Positions 24,515 through 32,324 of a stretch of 33,652 nucleotides of DNA are shown here, one piece after another. The translations under genes were made by a program, and so were the position numbers. Numbering within the stretch: position 1 is the first letter of the stretch; each line of letters opens with the position of its first letter. The notes under the pieces are model-generated. The model saw nothing but the letters and a program-made list of their open reading frames with translations. It made no database searches and was not told where the DNA came from. This stretch comes from M55B132 sp964508895. GTDB lineage: Bacteria > Bacteroidota > Bacteroidia > Bacteroidales > B18-G4. Location of the stretch: positions 1 to 33,652 of the forward strand of contig CAZDWF010000025.1 of assembly GCA_964508895.1 (NCBI GenBank). Reading direction: 5' to 3'.

Positions 24515-24577
24515 CTTGCAACTTGCCCCTTGCAACTTGTCCTTTGCCTCTTGCTACTTGTCCCTTGTATCTTGCTC
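24515..24577. repeat. Heptad repeat array, CTTGNNN type (9 units), overlapping the TfoX-C stop codon
   Basis: Nine uninterrupted 7-bp units, eight of them beginning CTTG (CTTGCAA, CTTGCCC, CTTGTCC and variants) and one TTTGCCT. The last unit enters the stop codon (24576-24578) of the minus-strand TfoX-C gene. Same unit family as 15485-15533 and the start of 17193-17248. Confidence 0.95.
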
Positions 24578-24830
24578 ACAACGCCCAGTAAAATTCTTTC
24601 AGCTCTTGCTTTCTGTCGGCATTAAGGTAGTGCCAGCGGACTCCCTGAACAGCTCCTTCCAGAGCATAAAGCATGTTTATGCAACTTCCAAGCCTATCGG
24701 TGGTTTTGAGTATAATAAAAGCATCTTCAGCCCCCATTTCTTTAAGCTGATCAGGGGAAGTTATGCCTGCTTCTTCTAATTTCTTTTCCAGGCTATCACT
24801 GATGTTTGGTAGTGTGGATAGTTTGCTCAA
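24576..24830 (-). CDS. Stand-alone TfoX C-terminal domain protein
   Basis: 84 aa. LPNISDSLEKKLEEAGI, LKEMGAEDAF, NMLYALEGAVQGVRW and ADRKQELKEF are the blocks of the TfoX/Sxy C-terminal domain, a helix-hairpin-helix-like fold. In gammaproteobacterial Sxy/TfoX this domain follows an N-terminal domain and the protein promotes competence gene expression with CRP. Here the N-terminal domain is absent and the start (MSKLSTLPNI) is at the domain edge, so this is a natural single-domain form rather than a truncation. Its function in Bacteroidota is unknown. It lies alone between repeat-rich spacers. Confidence 0.82.
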   Translation of the reverse strand: MSKLSTLPNISDSLEKKLEEAGITSPDQLKEMGAEDAFIILKTTDRLGSCINMLYALEGAVQGVRWHYLNADRKQELKEFYWAL

Positions 24831-24924
24831 TAAATATATCTTTAAGATGTAAATATAGTAAAAAGCAGATAAAATGCGGATTCCTGAGTTCAGAAGAACG
24901 ATCTGAGGAAATAATAAGAATTCT

Positions 24925-25020
24925 CGCAGATTACGCGGATTTTCTCACGGATTTTTCCGCAGATTATTTTTAATAAGATGGTATTAATAATTTCCCTGCG
25001 TATTCTCTGCGTCCCTGCGG
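24925..25020. repeat. Imperfect 12-bp-period repeats (CGCAGATT / CTGCGT families)
   Basis: CGCAGATTA at 24925, then CGCGGATTTTCT, CACGGATTTTTC and CGCAGATTATTT (24934-24969), period 12. A second block at 24996-25020 repeats CTGCG three times in a degenerate way and is partly complementary to the first (GCAGA versus TCTGC). The spacer 24831-25084 holds these, the inverted repeat at 25061, and no gene I can see. Confidence 0.55.
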
Positions 25021-25060
25021 TTTTCTTTTATTCTTGAGAAGAGTACTATTTGCACCAAAT

Positions 25061-25084
25061 TCAGAATTCCTTTGTCTGAATTCT
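25061..25084. repeat. Hairpin directly after the last permease gene; core repeated inverted at 24458-24473
   Basis: AGAATTC (25063-25069) and GAATTCT (25078-25084) form a perfect 7-bp stem with an 8-nt loop, ending at the stop codon of the minus-strand permease (25085-25087). No T run follows, so it is not a standard terminator but may protect the transcript end. The 16 bp at 25061-25076 recur exactly in inverted orientation at 24458-24473, flanking the TfoX-C gene. Confidence 0.5.
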
Positions 25085-27505
25085 TTATTCATATTTAATA
25101 GCATCCACAGGATTCGAATTCGCAGCACGGATTATATGATAGCTAATGGTAGCTAGTCCTACAAAAATTGCAATTATTCCTGCAAGAACAAATGTATACC
25201 AATGAAGATCAGTAAAATACACAAAGCTATCTTTCAGCCAGATTTCTATTCTCCACCATGCTATAGGTACTGCAATTACGAAAGCGATCATTATCAATAA
25301 TAGAAATTCTTTAAATAGAATTTTCAGGATGTTACCTACAGTAGCACCCATCACCTTTCTAATCCCAATTTCTTTGGTCTTTTGTTCGGCAATGAATGAT
25401 GATAGACCCAGCAATCCAAGTAATGCTATAAAGATGGTTAGCACGGTTGCAATGGTAAATATCCTGTTGATCTTCTCCTCAGCCTGATACATGCTGTCCA
25501 TATTTGTTTCCAGGAATTCATAATCAAAAGGTCTTTTCGCTCCGAAATCATTCCATTTTTCTTCGATGAAATCGAGTGCTTCCCTGGTCTTTTCTTCATC
25601 TATCCTTACAGAGACGTTAAAACGTGGTGCTGGATTAATAAATATTATCAGTGGCTCAACCGGGTTGTGTAGTGAACGGAAATGGAAATCTTTCACAACA
25701 CCAATTACCTTCATTGGCCTGGCTACATTACCTTCCAGGTCAATGCCATAGTCTATTCTTTTGCCAATAGGATCTTCAGTCCAGCCTAATCTTTTCATGG
25801 AAGTCTCATTGATTACCACAGCGCCTGTATCATCGGTACTCATATTTTTATCGAAATTCCTTCCTTTTAGAATTTCCATTCCCATGGTTTCTATGAAGTT
25901 ATAATCTGCCTGAACCAGTATCAATGAACTTTGAACCATTTGCCCTTCATTCTCAACATTCATAACCTGTATCCAGCTTATATTTCCGGGCACCTGACTT
26001 GAGTTTGTAACACCTTTGATATTCGGATTTTGCAGTAATTCTTCCTGAAAAGTCTCAACCTTGCTTCTGAAAGCTGAATCCTGCAGTTGCATTACAATAA
26101 GGTTATCTTTTTCAAACCCAAGGTCTTTATTCTTCAGGAAGCCGATCTGTTCAGAAATAGCAATGGTTGCAATGATCATCACTATTGCAATAAAGAATTG
26201 TATAACAACAAGTATCTTCCTGAGTAATCCTTTGTTTCTTCCCGATTGGCTGACAGTTCCTTTCAAAACAATAACAGGAGAGAAAGAAGACAAATAGAAT
26301 GCAGGATACGACCCTGATACAAGTCCTGTTACAATGGCAACAAGCAGTATTATCAAAAATATCATTGGATCTGCTCCAAAGACAATTGTTTTATCCACCA
26401 GGTTGTTAAAATCGGGGATTAATAAATATACAACCAGCAGCGCTATTAACATCGCTATTATTGACAATAAGAGAGATTCTCCAAGGAATTGGCGTACGAG
26501 TTGCATTTTATAAGCTCCTGATACTTTCCTGATACCAACTTCCCTTGCTCTTTTGGTTGAGCGGGCTGTAGCCATATTCATGTAATTTATGGCTGCCAGC
26601 AAAAGGATAAAAACTGCGATTGCTGAGAAAATATAGATATATGCTTTATTTCCAATAGGCCTGTTTGCACTTAAGCCTTCACGATAATGAGTTTCAGCCA
26701 GAGGTGTTGTTAAGAGTTCAAAACTTGCATTAATCTGATCTCCGATTGGCTTCATATACTTACCATAAAAATCAGGGAACTTTTCATGAATGGTGGAAAT
26801 GTCAGAGTTCTTGTTTAATAAAACATAAGTATAAACTCCTATATTCCAGAATCTCATAGGTTCAAGGCTGTTAAAATCTTCAGCACCGGTACGTTCAACA
26901 ATTGTAGCACCTGAAAGAAGTGCATCAAATTTTAAGTGGGAATTTGCAGGTAGATCCTTGATCACACCTGTTATCTGGTACGAATTGTCATTTCCTGTAG
27001 TTAGCATTTCACCCATAGGGTTTTCTTTTCCGAAATACTTTTTGGCTATTTTTTCGGTAAGGACAATTGTATTGGGTTCAGTCAGGGCATTATCAGGGCT
27101 TCCCAAAACAAATTCATGAGTAAAAACGTCAAAAATAGTTGAATCACAAAAATAGAAATCCTCTTCATAGTACTCTTTTGTACCATATTTAATGAGTGAA
27201 TTACCTGCCCCGAATAATCTCACAAAATTCTCAACTTCAGGAAATTCAAGTTTAAAGGCATGCCCCATAGGTACTGGCACAATAGCAAACCTGTCTACCT
27301 TGTTGTTAATATTAAACTCGGAATCAAGTCGATGGATCCTATTATACTTCTCATGATACTGATCATATCCTGCTTCATCTTTTACAAAGAACAGTATGAA
27401 AATAAAAGATGCCATACCAACCGATAGTCCGATTATATTTATTAATGCGTAGAACTTATTTCTCATAAGGTTCCTGAATGCACTTTTTATGTAATTTGTT
27501 ATCAT
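25085..27505 (-). CDS. MacB/FtsX-family ABC transporter permease (second copy)
   Basis: Start set at ATG 27505 (806 aa): the sequence MITNYIKSAFRNLMRNKF is the usual N-terminus of this family and AAAGG lies just upstream; the frame is open to 27553. Eight predicted membrane helices: one at the N-terminus, four in the middle (AVFILLLAAINYMNMA, IIAMLIALLVVYLL, FLIILLVAIVTGLVSG, IQFFIAIVMIIATIA) and three at the end, with two large extracytoplasmic MacB-type domains between. TKEIGIRKVMGATVG before the second FtsX unit is the conserved coupling region. The double FtsX layout is typical of Bacteroidota. It pairs with the ATPase at 27586. The transported substrate is unknown; members export peptides, drugs or lipoproteins or act as mechanotransmitters. 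Last gene of the operon. Confidence 0.88.
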   Translation of the reverse strand: MITNYIKSAFRNLMRNKFYALINIIGLSVGMASFIFILFFVKDEAGYDQYHEKYNRIHRLDSEFNINNKVDRFAIVPVPMGHAFKLEFPEVENFVRLFGAGNSLIKYGTKEYYEEDFYFCDSTIFDVFTHEFVLGSPDNALTEPNTIVLTEKIAKKYFGKENPMGEMLTTGNDNSYQITGVIKDLPANSHLKFDALLSGATIVERTGAEDFNSLEPMRFWNIGVYTYVLLNKNSDISTIHEKFPDFYGKYMKPIGDQINASFELLTTPLAETHYREGLSANRPIGNKAYIYIFSAIAVFILLLAAINYMNMATARSTKRAREVGIRKVSGAYKMQLVRQFLGESLLLSIIAMLIALLVVYLLIPDFNNLVDKTIVFGADPMIFLIILLVAIVTGLVSGSYPAFYLSSFSPVIVLKGTVSQSGRNKGLLRKILVVIQFFIAIVMIIATIAISEQIGFLKNKDLGFEKDNLIVMQLQDSAFRSKVETFQEELLQNPNIKGVTNSSQVPGNISWIQVMNVENEGQMVQSSLILVQADYNFIETMGMEILKGRNFDKNMSTDDTGAVVINETSMKRLGWTEDPIGKRIDYGIDLEGNVARPMKVIGVVKDFHFRSLHNPVEPLIIFINPAPRFNVSVRIDEEKTREALDFIEEKWNDFGAKRPFDYEFLETNMDSMYQAEEKINRIFTIATVLTIFIALLGLLGLSSFIAEQKTKEIGIRKVMGATVGNILKILFKEFLLLIMIAFVIAVPIAWWRIEIWLKDSFVYFTDLHWYTFVLAGIIAIFVGLATISYHIIRAANSNPVDAIKYE

Positions 27506-27585
27506 AGCCTTTCTGTTTAATAGGTAAAATATAATAGCCCTGATCTTCAGCAAATACCGAAGGTTAAAATTTTGTCAGAGAAAGA

Positions 27586-28272
27586 TTATAAAATGCTCTT
27601 CTTAATATTCTCAGTAACGATTTGCCCGTCAAATAGCTGTACTATCCTTTGAGCATATTCAGCATCTCTTTGTGAGTGAGTTACGATAATAACTGTAGTA
27701 CCTGTTTGGTTAAGATTTTCAATCAGGTTCATAACTTCTTCACCATGAGATGAATCAAGGTTACCGGTAGGCTCATCTGCTAGAATAAGTTTAGGCTCTG
27801 CTACAACAGCTCTTGCTACTGCAACACGTTGTTGTTGTCCACCTGACAGTTGAAGTGGGAAATGCTTCTTCCTATGTACAATTTGCATCTTTTCCATCAC
27901 GGCTTCAACTCTTTCTTTTCTTTTTGCAGCTGAATATCCAAGGTAAATTAAGGGCAACTCAATATTTTCAAAAACCGTAAGCTCATCGATGAGGTTAAAG
28001 TTCTGGAATACAAATCCGATATTTTCTTTTCTAAGCTTTGCTCTTTGTCGTTCAGAAAACTTCGAGACTTCATTTTCCAGAAAGAAATATTTGCCATCAG
28101 TTGGATTGTCAAGTAATCCCAGGATATTTAATAATGTTGATTTTCCGCATCCTGAAGGACCCATAATTGCAACAAACTCACCTGATTTTACTTCAAGGTT
28201 TACTTTGTTTAATGCAGTGGTTTCAACTTCATCAGTGCGAAATACTTTTACAAGTTCTTCTGTTCTTATCAT
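27586..28272 (-). CDS. ABC transporter ATPase, MacB/LolD type (second copy)
   Basis: 228 aa. Walker A GPSGCGKST, Q-loop FVFQNFNLIDEL, signature LSGGQQQRVAVARA, Walker B LILADEPTGNLDS and H-loop VTHSQRD are all intact. By eye about four fifths of residues are identical to the ATPase at 31593-32285, so the two arose by duplication. It lies 52 bp after one permease gene and 80 bp before the next on the same strand. It energises one or both FtsX-type permeases of the operon from the cytoplasmic side. Confidence 0.93.
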   Translation of the reverse strand: MIRTEELVKVFRTDEVETTALNKVNLEVKSGEFVAIMGPSGCGKSTLLNILGLLDNPTDGKYFFLENEVSKFSERQRAKLRKENIGFVFQNFNLIDELTVFENIELPLIYLGYSAAKRKERVEAVMEKMQIVHRKKHFPLQLSGGQQQRVAVARAVVAEPKLILADEPTGNLDSSHGEEVMNLIENLNQTGTTVIIVTHSQRDAEYAQRIVQLFDGQIVTENIKKSIL

Positions 28273-28324
28273 AACATGTGAGTTTATAATTTGACGTTTT
28301 AATAATGTTATTCGTTACATAAGT

Positions 28325-30736
28325 TTATTCATATTTAATAGTATCAACTGGATCCATTCTTGAGGCGAGATATGCCTTGATACCTGATATTGCAAGTGCA
28401 AGGGCCATCGCCAGTAATCCTGCCAATAGAAAAATATAAAAGTTAATGCTGGTTCTGTATGCAAAGTGATTTAGCCAGTTATTGATAACAAGATATGCCA
28501 GAGGCCATGCAATCAGATTGGCAATAATCAATAATAATACATATTCTTTTGACATAATTTTTATTATATGAGCTGTATTGGCTCCGAGTACCTTTCGTAT
28601 ACCTATTTCTTTGGTTCTCTTTTCGGTCATAAATGAAGCCAGTCCGAACAAGCCTAGTCCTGCAATAAATATTATCAGTATTGTAAATATCAATGATAAT
28701 GTACTCAGGTTTTCTTCATCTTTATAAAGTTCTTGCAGCTCATCTTCCAGAATAGAAAACTCAAACGGGCGATTTTTAACAAAAACATTCCATTTTTCAT
28801 CGATATATGCAATTGTTTCTTTCAGGTTCTCAGGATTAACACGCAAAGCCATGTATTTCAGGAAAAATGCAATTTCTCCGGGTGCCTCTTTGATATTCAA
28901 TACGAAAGGTCCGCTTGCTTTGTGTAAGGATGCTGTATTAAAATCCTCAATAACACCAATCACTCTTTCTTCACCACTAAGTGACCTGAATTTTTTACCA
29001 ATTGCATTTTTCGGTTCTCCCCATCCCATATGCTTCACCATTGCTCTGTTAATGATTATTCCTTTGACAGCATCCGTTTTATTATCAAAACTATAAGCCC
29101 TGCCTGCCAGAATCTTCAAGTCGAAAGTTTTAATAAAATCATGTTTAACAACCAGGCAAGGGTAAAACTGCCATTCATTTTCAGGAAATCCTTCCGGACG
29201 AAATTCGTGAGTATTGTATGCAGTGCCAAAGATGTAATCCATGGCTGTAGCACTTTGAATATTTGGATTTTGCAACAATTCAGTTTTAAATGCATCATAT
29301 TGCCTCACTATTGGGGTTCTGCCAATTGGTAATACAATAACATTTTCCTTGTTGAAACCCAACTCGGATTTTTTCAGGAAATTCAATTGTTTGAAAATTA
29401 TCAAAGTACCGATTATTAATGCAATAGAAATAGTAAATTGTAAAACAACCAATACTTTACGAGCAATTCCACTACTATTGCTAAGTTTTATATTTCCTTT
29501 TAAAACATAAATTGGCTTAAAAGCAGAAAGAAAAAATGATGGGTAAATTCCTGAAAGAATTCCAATGAGTATCACTATTGCCAGTAATATCAGAAGGTAT
29601 TCAGGATTTAGCAGCATATTGATGGAGATGTCTTTTCCTGTGAAATTATTGAATGAAGGAAGTGAAATCTCAACAATGATCATCGCAATTATGGCTGCGA
29701 AGAATGTTACTATAATTGATTCACCAAGGAATTGAGAAACAAGTTGTGATTTGTATGCTCCAACAACTTTTTTCATCCCAATCTCTCTTGCCCGTGATGC
29801 TGCTGTTGCAGTAGCAAGATTCATAAAGTTGATGCTTGCAATAAGAATTATAAAAATTGCGATTGCAGTAAGTATATATATATAAGCAATATTATTGTTA
29901 GGTTCAATTTCATAATCCAATTTGGAAGTCATATGTATATCAGTAAGTCTTTGCAGATGAAGTGTTATATTATCTTTTTCTGCATCAAAGAAGAATTTCT
30001 TAATAAAATCCGGAAACTGAGAGTCCAGCTGATCCGGCTTTACATTGTCTGCAAGAACTATATAAGTCCAGCATGGATTCCAAACCCACGTTCTGGGTAA
30101 GCTTCCTCTGTATATATTTTTAACTGTTCCCATTGAAGCCATGAAATCGAAAATGAAATGACTTTGTGATGGGACATCTTCAATAACACCATTAATTTTC
30201 AGGTCAACTCTTTCTTCGAATTTTATGGTCTTACCCATTGGATCTTCATCCCCAAAATATTTTTCAGCAGCAGATTCTGTGATTACCACGGCAAATGCTT
30301 CATCCAGAGCCGTTTCAGGATCCCCGGCTAAGAAGTTATAATCGAAGACTTCGAAAAATGTTGAATCAGCAAAGAAGAACTTCTTCTCAATAAATTTCTT
30401 TTCTTTATATTCAATAAAACTACTTGGCGATTGAAAATTAAATAACCTGGTAACATTCTCTATCATATCAGGATATTCCTCTTTCAACACAAATGCAACC
30501 GGGAATGGTAAACTTGCAGAATTTTCACCCACACCACCAAAGTCTGATATCTGTCCTATACGATATATCCTGTCAGACTTTTCATGATATCCGTCATAAC
30601 TCAGTTCATCAGTAATGTATAATACGATTATTATAAAACTGGCAATTCCAATAGCCAGTCCTGAAATATTTAAAAAGGAATATAATTGCCGTTTGAATAA
30701 ACTTCTTATTGCAACCTTTAAGTAATAAGCTAACAT
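28325..30736 (-). CDS. MacB/FtsX-family ABC transporter permease (first copy)
   Basis: 803 aa beginning MLAYYLKVAIRSLFKRQL. Same eight-helix, two-periplasmic-domain architecture as the permease at 25085, with RAREIGMKKVVGAYKSQL and RTKEIGIRKVLGANTAH coupling segments and the shared C-terminus ending IKYE. Overall similarity to the other copy is moderate, clearly lower than between the two ATPases. It sits 16 bp after the small NTF2-like gene. In the operon it is the first permease after the adaptor and first ATPase. The two permeases may form a heterodimer, or two separate transporters sharing one adaptor; sequence does not decide. Confidence 0.88.
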   Translation of the reverse strand: MLAYYLKVAIRSLFKRQLYSFLNISGLAIGIASFIIIVLYITDELSYDGYHEKSDRIYRIGQISDFGGVGENSASLPFPVAFVLKEEYPDMIENVTRLFNFQSPSSFIEYKEKKFIEKKFFFADSTFFEVFDYNFLAGDPETALDEAFAVVITESAAEKYFGDEDPMGKTIKFEERVDLKINGVIEDVPSQSHFIFDFMASMGTVKNIYRGSLPRTWVWNPCWTYIVLADNVKPDQLDSQFPDFIKKFFFDAEKDNITLHLQRLTDIHMTSKLDYEIEPNNNIAYIYILTAIAIFIILIASINFMNLATATAASRAREIGMKKVVGAYKSQLVSQFLGESIIVTFFAAIIAMIIVEISLPSFNNFTGKDISINMLLNPEYLLILLAIVILIGILSGIYPSFFLSAFKPIYVLKGNIKLSNSSGIARKVLVVLQFTISIALIIGTLIIFKQLNFLKKSELGFNKENVIVLPIGRTPIVRQYDAFKTELLQNPNIQSATAMDYIFGTAYNTHEFRPEGFPENEWQFYPCLVVKHDFIKTFDLKILAGRAYSFDNKTDAVKGIIINRAMVKHMGWGEPKNAIGKKFRSLSGEERVIGVIEDFNTASLHKASGPFVLNIKEAPGEIAFFLKYMALRVNPENLKETIAYIDEKWNVFVKNRPFEFSILEDELQELYKDEENLSTLSLIFTILIIFIAGLGLFGLASFMTEKRTKEIGIRKVLGANTAHIIKIMSKEYVLLLIIANLIAWPLAYLVINNWLNHFAYRTSINFYIFLLAGLLAMALALAISGIKAYLASRMDPVDTIKYE

Positions 30737-30752
30737 TTGCGCTTTTTTAGTT

Positions 30753-31217
30753 TTACTTTGATTCTTTATCCGGGTGGCGATAATAAATTTTCCCTACTAT
30801 CTTCCATCCATCATCAAACTTATACAGTGAAAGATAGTCGGTAAAGATGAGTTTACCTTCCTTGCTTAGTTTGATTTTGGCAACAGCAGAATTCCCTGTC
30901 ACATCTATAAACTCATATTCGCATACTGTTCTCTTGTCTTCTGCAGGAGGGGCCGGATCTTTCTCTCTTCTCATTTCAGCATATTCTATCCAATTGTATA
31001 TTGGAAGTTTGTCGAGCATGTTATTTTTCAAAATAAGAAGATTAAAACCAGGGTGAAACCCTTCTTTGGTCAGTTGCAGGTCACCTTTATTATGAAGTCC
31101 TTCGATGTATGCTCCCTGGATTACTTTCTTAATGTCTTCCTGGTCTTTTTTTATATCCTGTGCTTGCAATCCGATACTTGTTATGATAGCAATAAAGAGT
31201 GTAAGTAATGTTTTCAT
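30753..31217 (-). CDS. Secreted NTF2-like (putative lumazine-binding/SnoaL-type) protein
   Basis: 154 aa with a signal peptide (MKTLLTLFIAIITSIGLQAQ), then a helix with an IKKVIQGAYIEGLHNKGD segment, LPIYNWIEYAE, and a sheet ending YLSLYKFDDGWKIVGKIYYR. That order is typical of the Bacteroidota putative lumazine-binding/NTF2-like domain, a small cone-shaped fold used for ligand binding or enzymes. No catalytic residue can be named. Spaced 16 bp from both neighbours, so firmly in the efflux operon; it could be a periplasmic accessory or binding protein for the exporter, which is inference. Confidence 0.75.
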   Translation of the reverse strand: MKTLLTLFIAIITSIGLQAQDIKKDQEDIKKVIQGAYIEGLHNKGDLQLTKEGFHPGFNLLILKNNMLDKLPIYNWIEYAEMRREKDPAPPAEDKRTVCEYEFIDVTGNSAVAKIKLSKEGKLIFTDYLSLYKFDDGWKIVGKIYYRHPDKESK

Positions 31218-31233
31218 AAGATATTATTTATGA

Positions 31234-31491
31234 TTAGATTTTTTTCCGAAACATCAGAGGTATATTATCTTTGTTTGGGGCCCCGATTTCAATAAGTTCC
31301 CAGTTTTTGTCATATTCTGCGATTTTATGTTTAATAACCTGAAATTTGTCAACAGGAGGATCATTATTACCTTCCCATCTGAGCAGTTCAACACGATATT
31401 GCATGGTTCTTTTTCTTCCATTGATACGAACTTCAATTTCAACGTTTTGCTCTGTCTCTAAATCCGGAATGAGTATAACTACTTCTCTCAT
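31234..31491 (-). CDS. Small conserved-looking hypothetical protein in the efflux operon
   Basis: 85 aa, beginning MREVVILIPD. No signal peptide or membrane helix, so cytoplasmic. The pattern is beta-rich at the start (VEIEVRINGRKRTMQYRVELLRW) and helical at VDKFQVIKHKIAEYDKNWELI, ending in charged residues. Not recognised. It lies 101 bp after the first ATPase and 16 bp before the NTF2-like gene, all on one strand, so it separates the first ATPase from its permease. Confidence 0.75.
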   Translation of the reverse strand: MREVVILIPDLETEQNVEIEVRINGRKRTMQYRVELLRWEGNNDPPVDKFQVIKHKIAEYDKNWELIEIGAPNKDNIPLMFRKKI

Positions 31492-31592
31492 GATTATAAT
31501 TTTTTATTTCTACTTATTTTGAAGGGATTTTTTCTAAAAATAATCCCATGATTAATTTGGCTTGAGAGGAAAGCTCCATATGCATTCAATCT

Positions 31593-32285
31593 TTAAACTA
31601 CCGGTGCTTTAGATTTAATATTTTCATTTATTATCTGACCGTCGAACAACCTGACAATTCTCTGAGCATATTCAGCATCTCTTTGTGAGTGGGTGACAAT
31701 GATAATTGTTGTGCCATTTTTATTCAGATCTTCAAGCAGGTTCATTACTTCTTCACCATGGGCTGAATCGAGGTTACCTGTGGGTTCATCAGCAAGGATC
31801 AAATGTGGTTTTGCCACCACTGCTCTTGCTACTGCTACACGCTGTTGTTGGCCTCCTGATAATTGAAGTGGAAAGTGTTTCTTCCTGTGAACAATTTGCA
31901 TTTGTTCCAAAACCTCTTCAACTCTTTGCTTTCTGTCACTGGAGCTGTATCCAAGATAAATAAGTGGTAATTCTACATTTTCAAATACATTTAGCTCATC
32001 AATAAGATTAAAGTTCTGAAATACGAACCCAATGTTATGCTTTCTGAGTCTGGCACGATGTTTTTCACTAAACTTCGATACCTCATTATCAAGAAAATAA
32101 TATTGTCCTTCTGATGGATTGTCAAGTAATCCAAGGATGTTAAGCAATGTAGATTTTCCACATCCTGAAGGGCCCATAATGGCAACAAATTCTCCTTGCT
32201 GTACTTCGAATCCTACTTTATTCAATGCAGTAGTTTCTACTTCATCAGTGCGGAATACTTTTGATAAATCAAGTGTTTTAATCAT
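31593..32285 (-). CDS. ABC transporter ATPase, MacB/LolD type (first copy)
   Basis: 230 aa with complete Walker A (GPSGCGKST), LSGGQQQRVAVARA signature, LILADEPTGNLDS Walker B and VTHSQRD H-loop. Near-duplicate of the ATPase at 27586. It follows the HlyD adaptor gene by 39 bp. Adaptor + ATPase + FtsX permease is the MacAB arrangement for export across the envelope with a TolC-type channel; no outer-membrane channel gene is in the window. Its C-terminus (IKSKAPVV) diverges from the copy's (IKKSIL), the only notable length difference. Confidence 0.93.
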   Translation of the reverse strand: MIKTLDLSKVFRTDEVETTALNKVGFEVQQGEFVAIMGPSGCGKSTLLNILGLLDNPSEGQYYFLDNEVSKFSEKHRARLRKHNIGFVFQNFNLIDELNVFENVELPLIYLGYSSSDRKQRVEEVLEQMQIVHRKKHFPLQLSGGQQQRVAVARAVVAKPHLILADEPTGNLDSAHGEEVMNLLEDLNKNGTTIIIVTHSQRDAEYAQRIVRLFDGQIINENIKSKAPVV

Positions 32286-32324
32286 TTATAAAGTTTTTAT
32301 TGTTCTCATTTGAAATTTTTTGGA

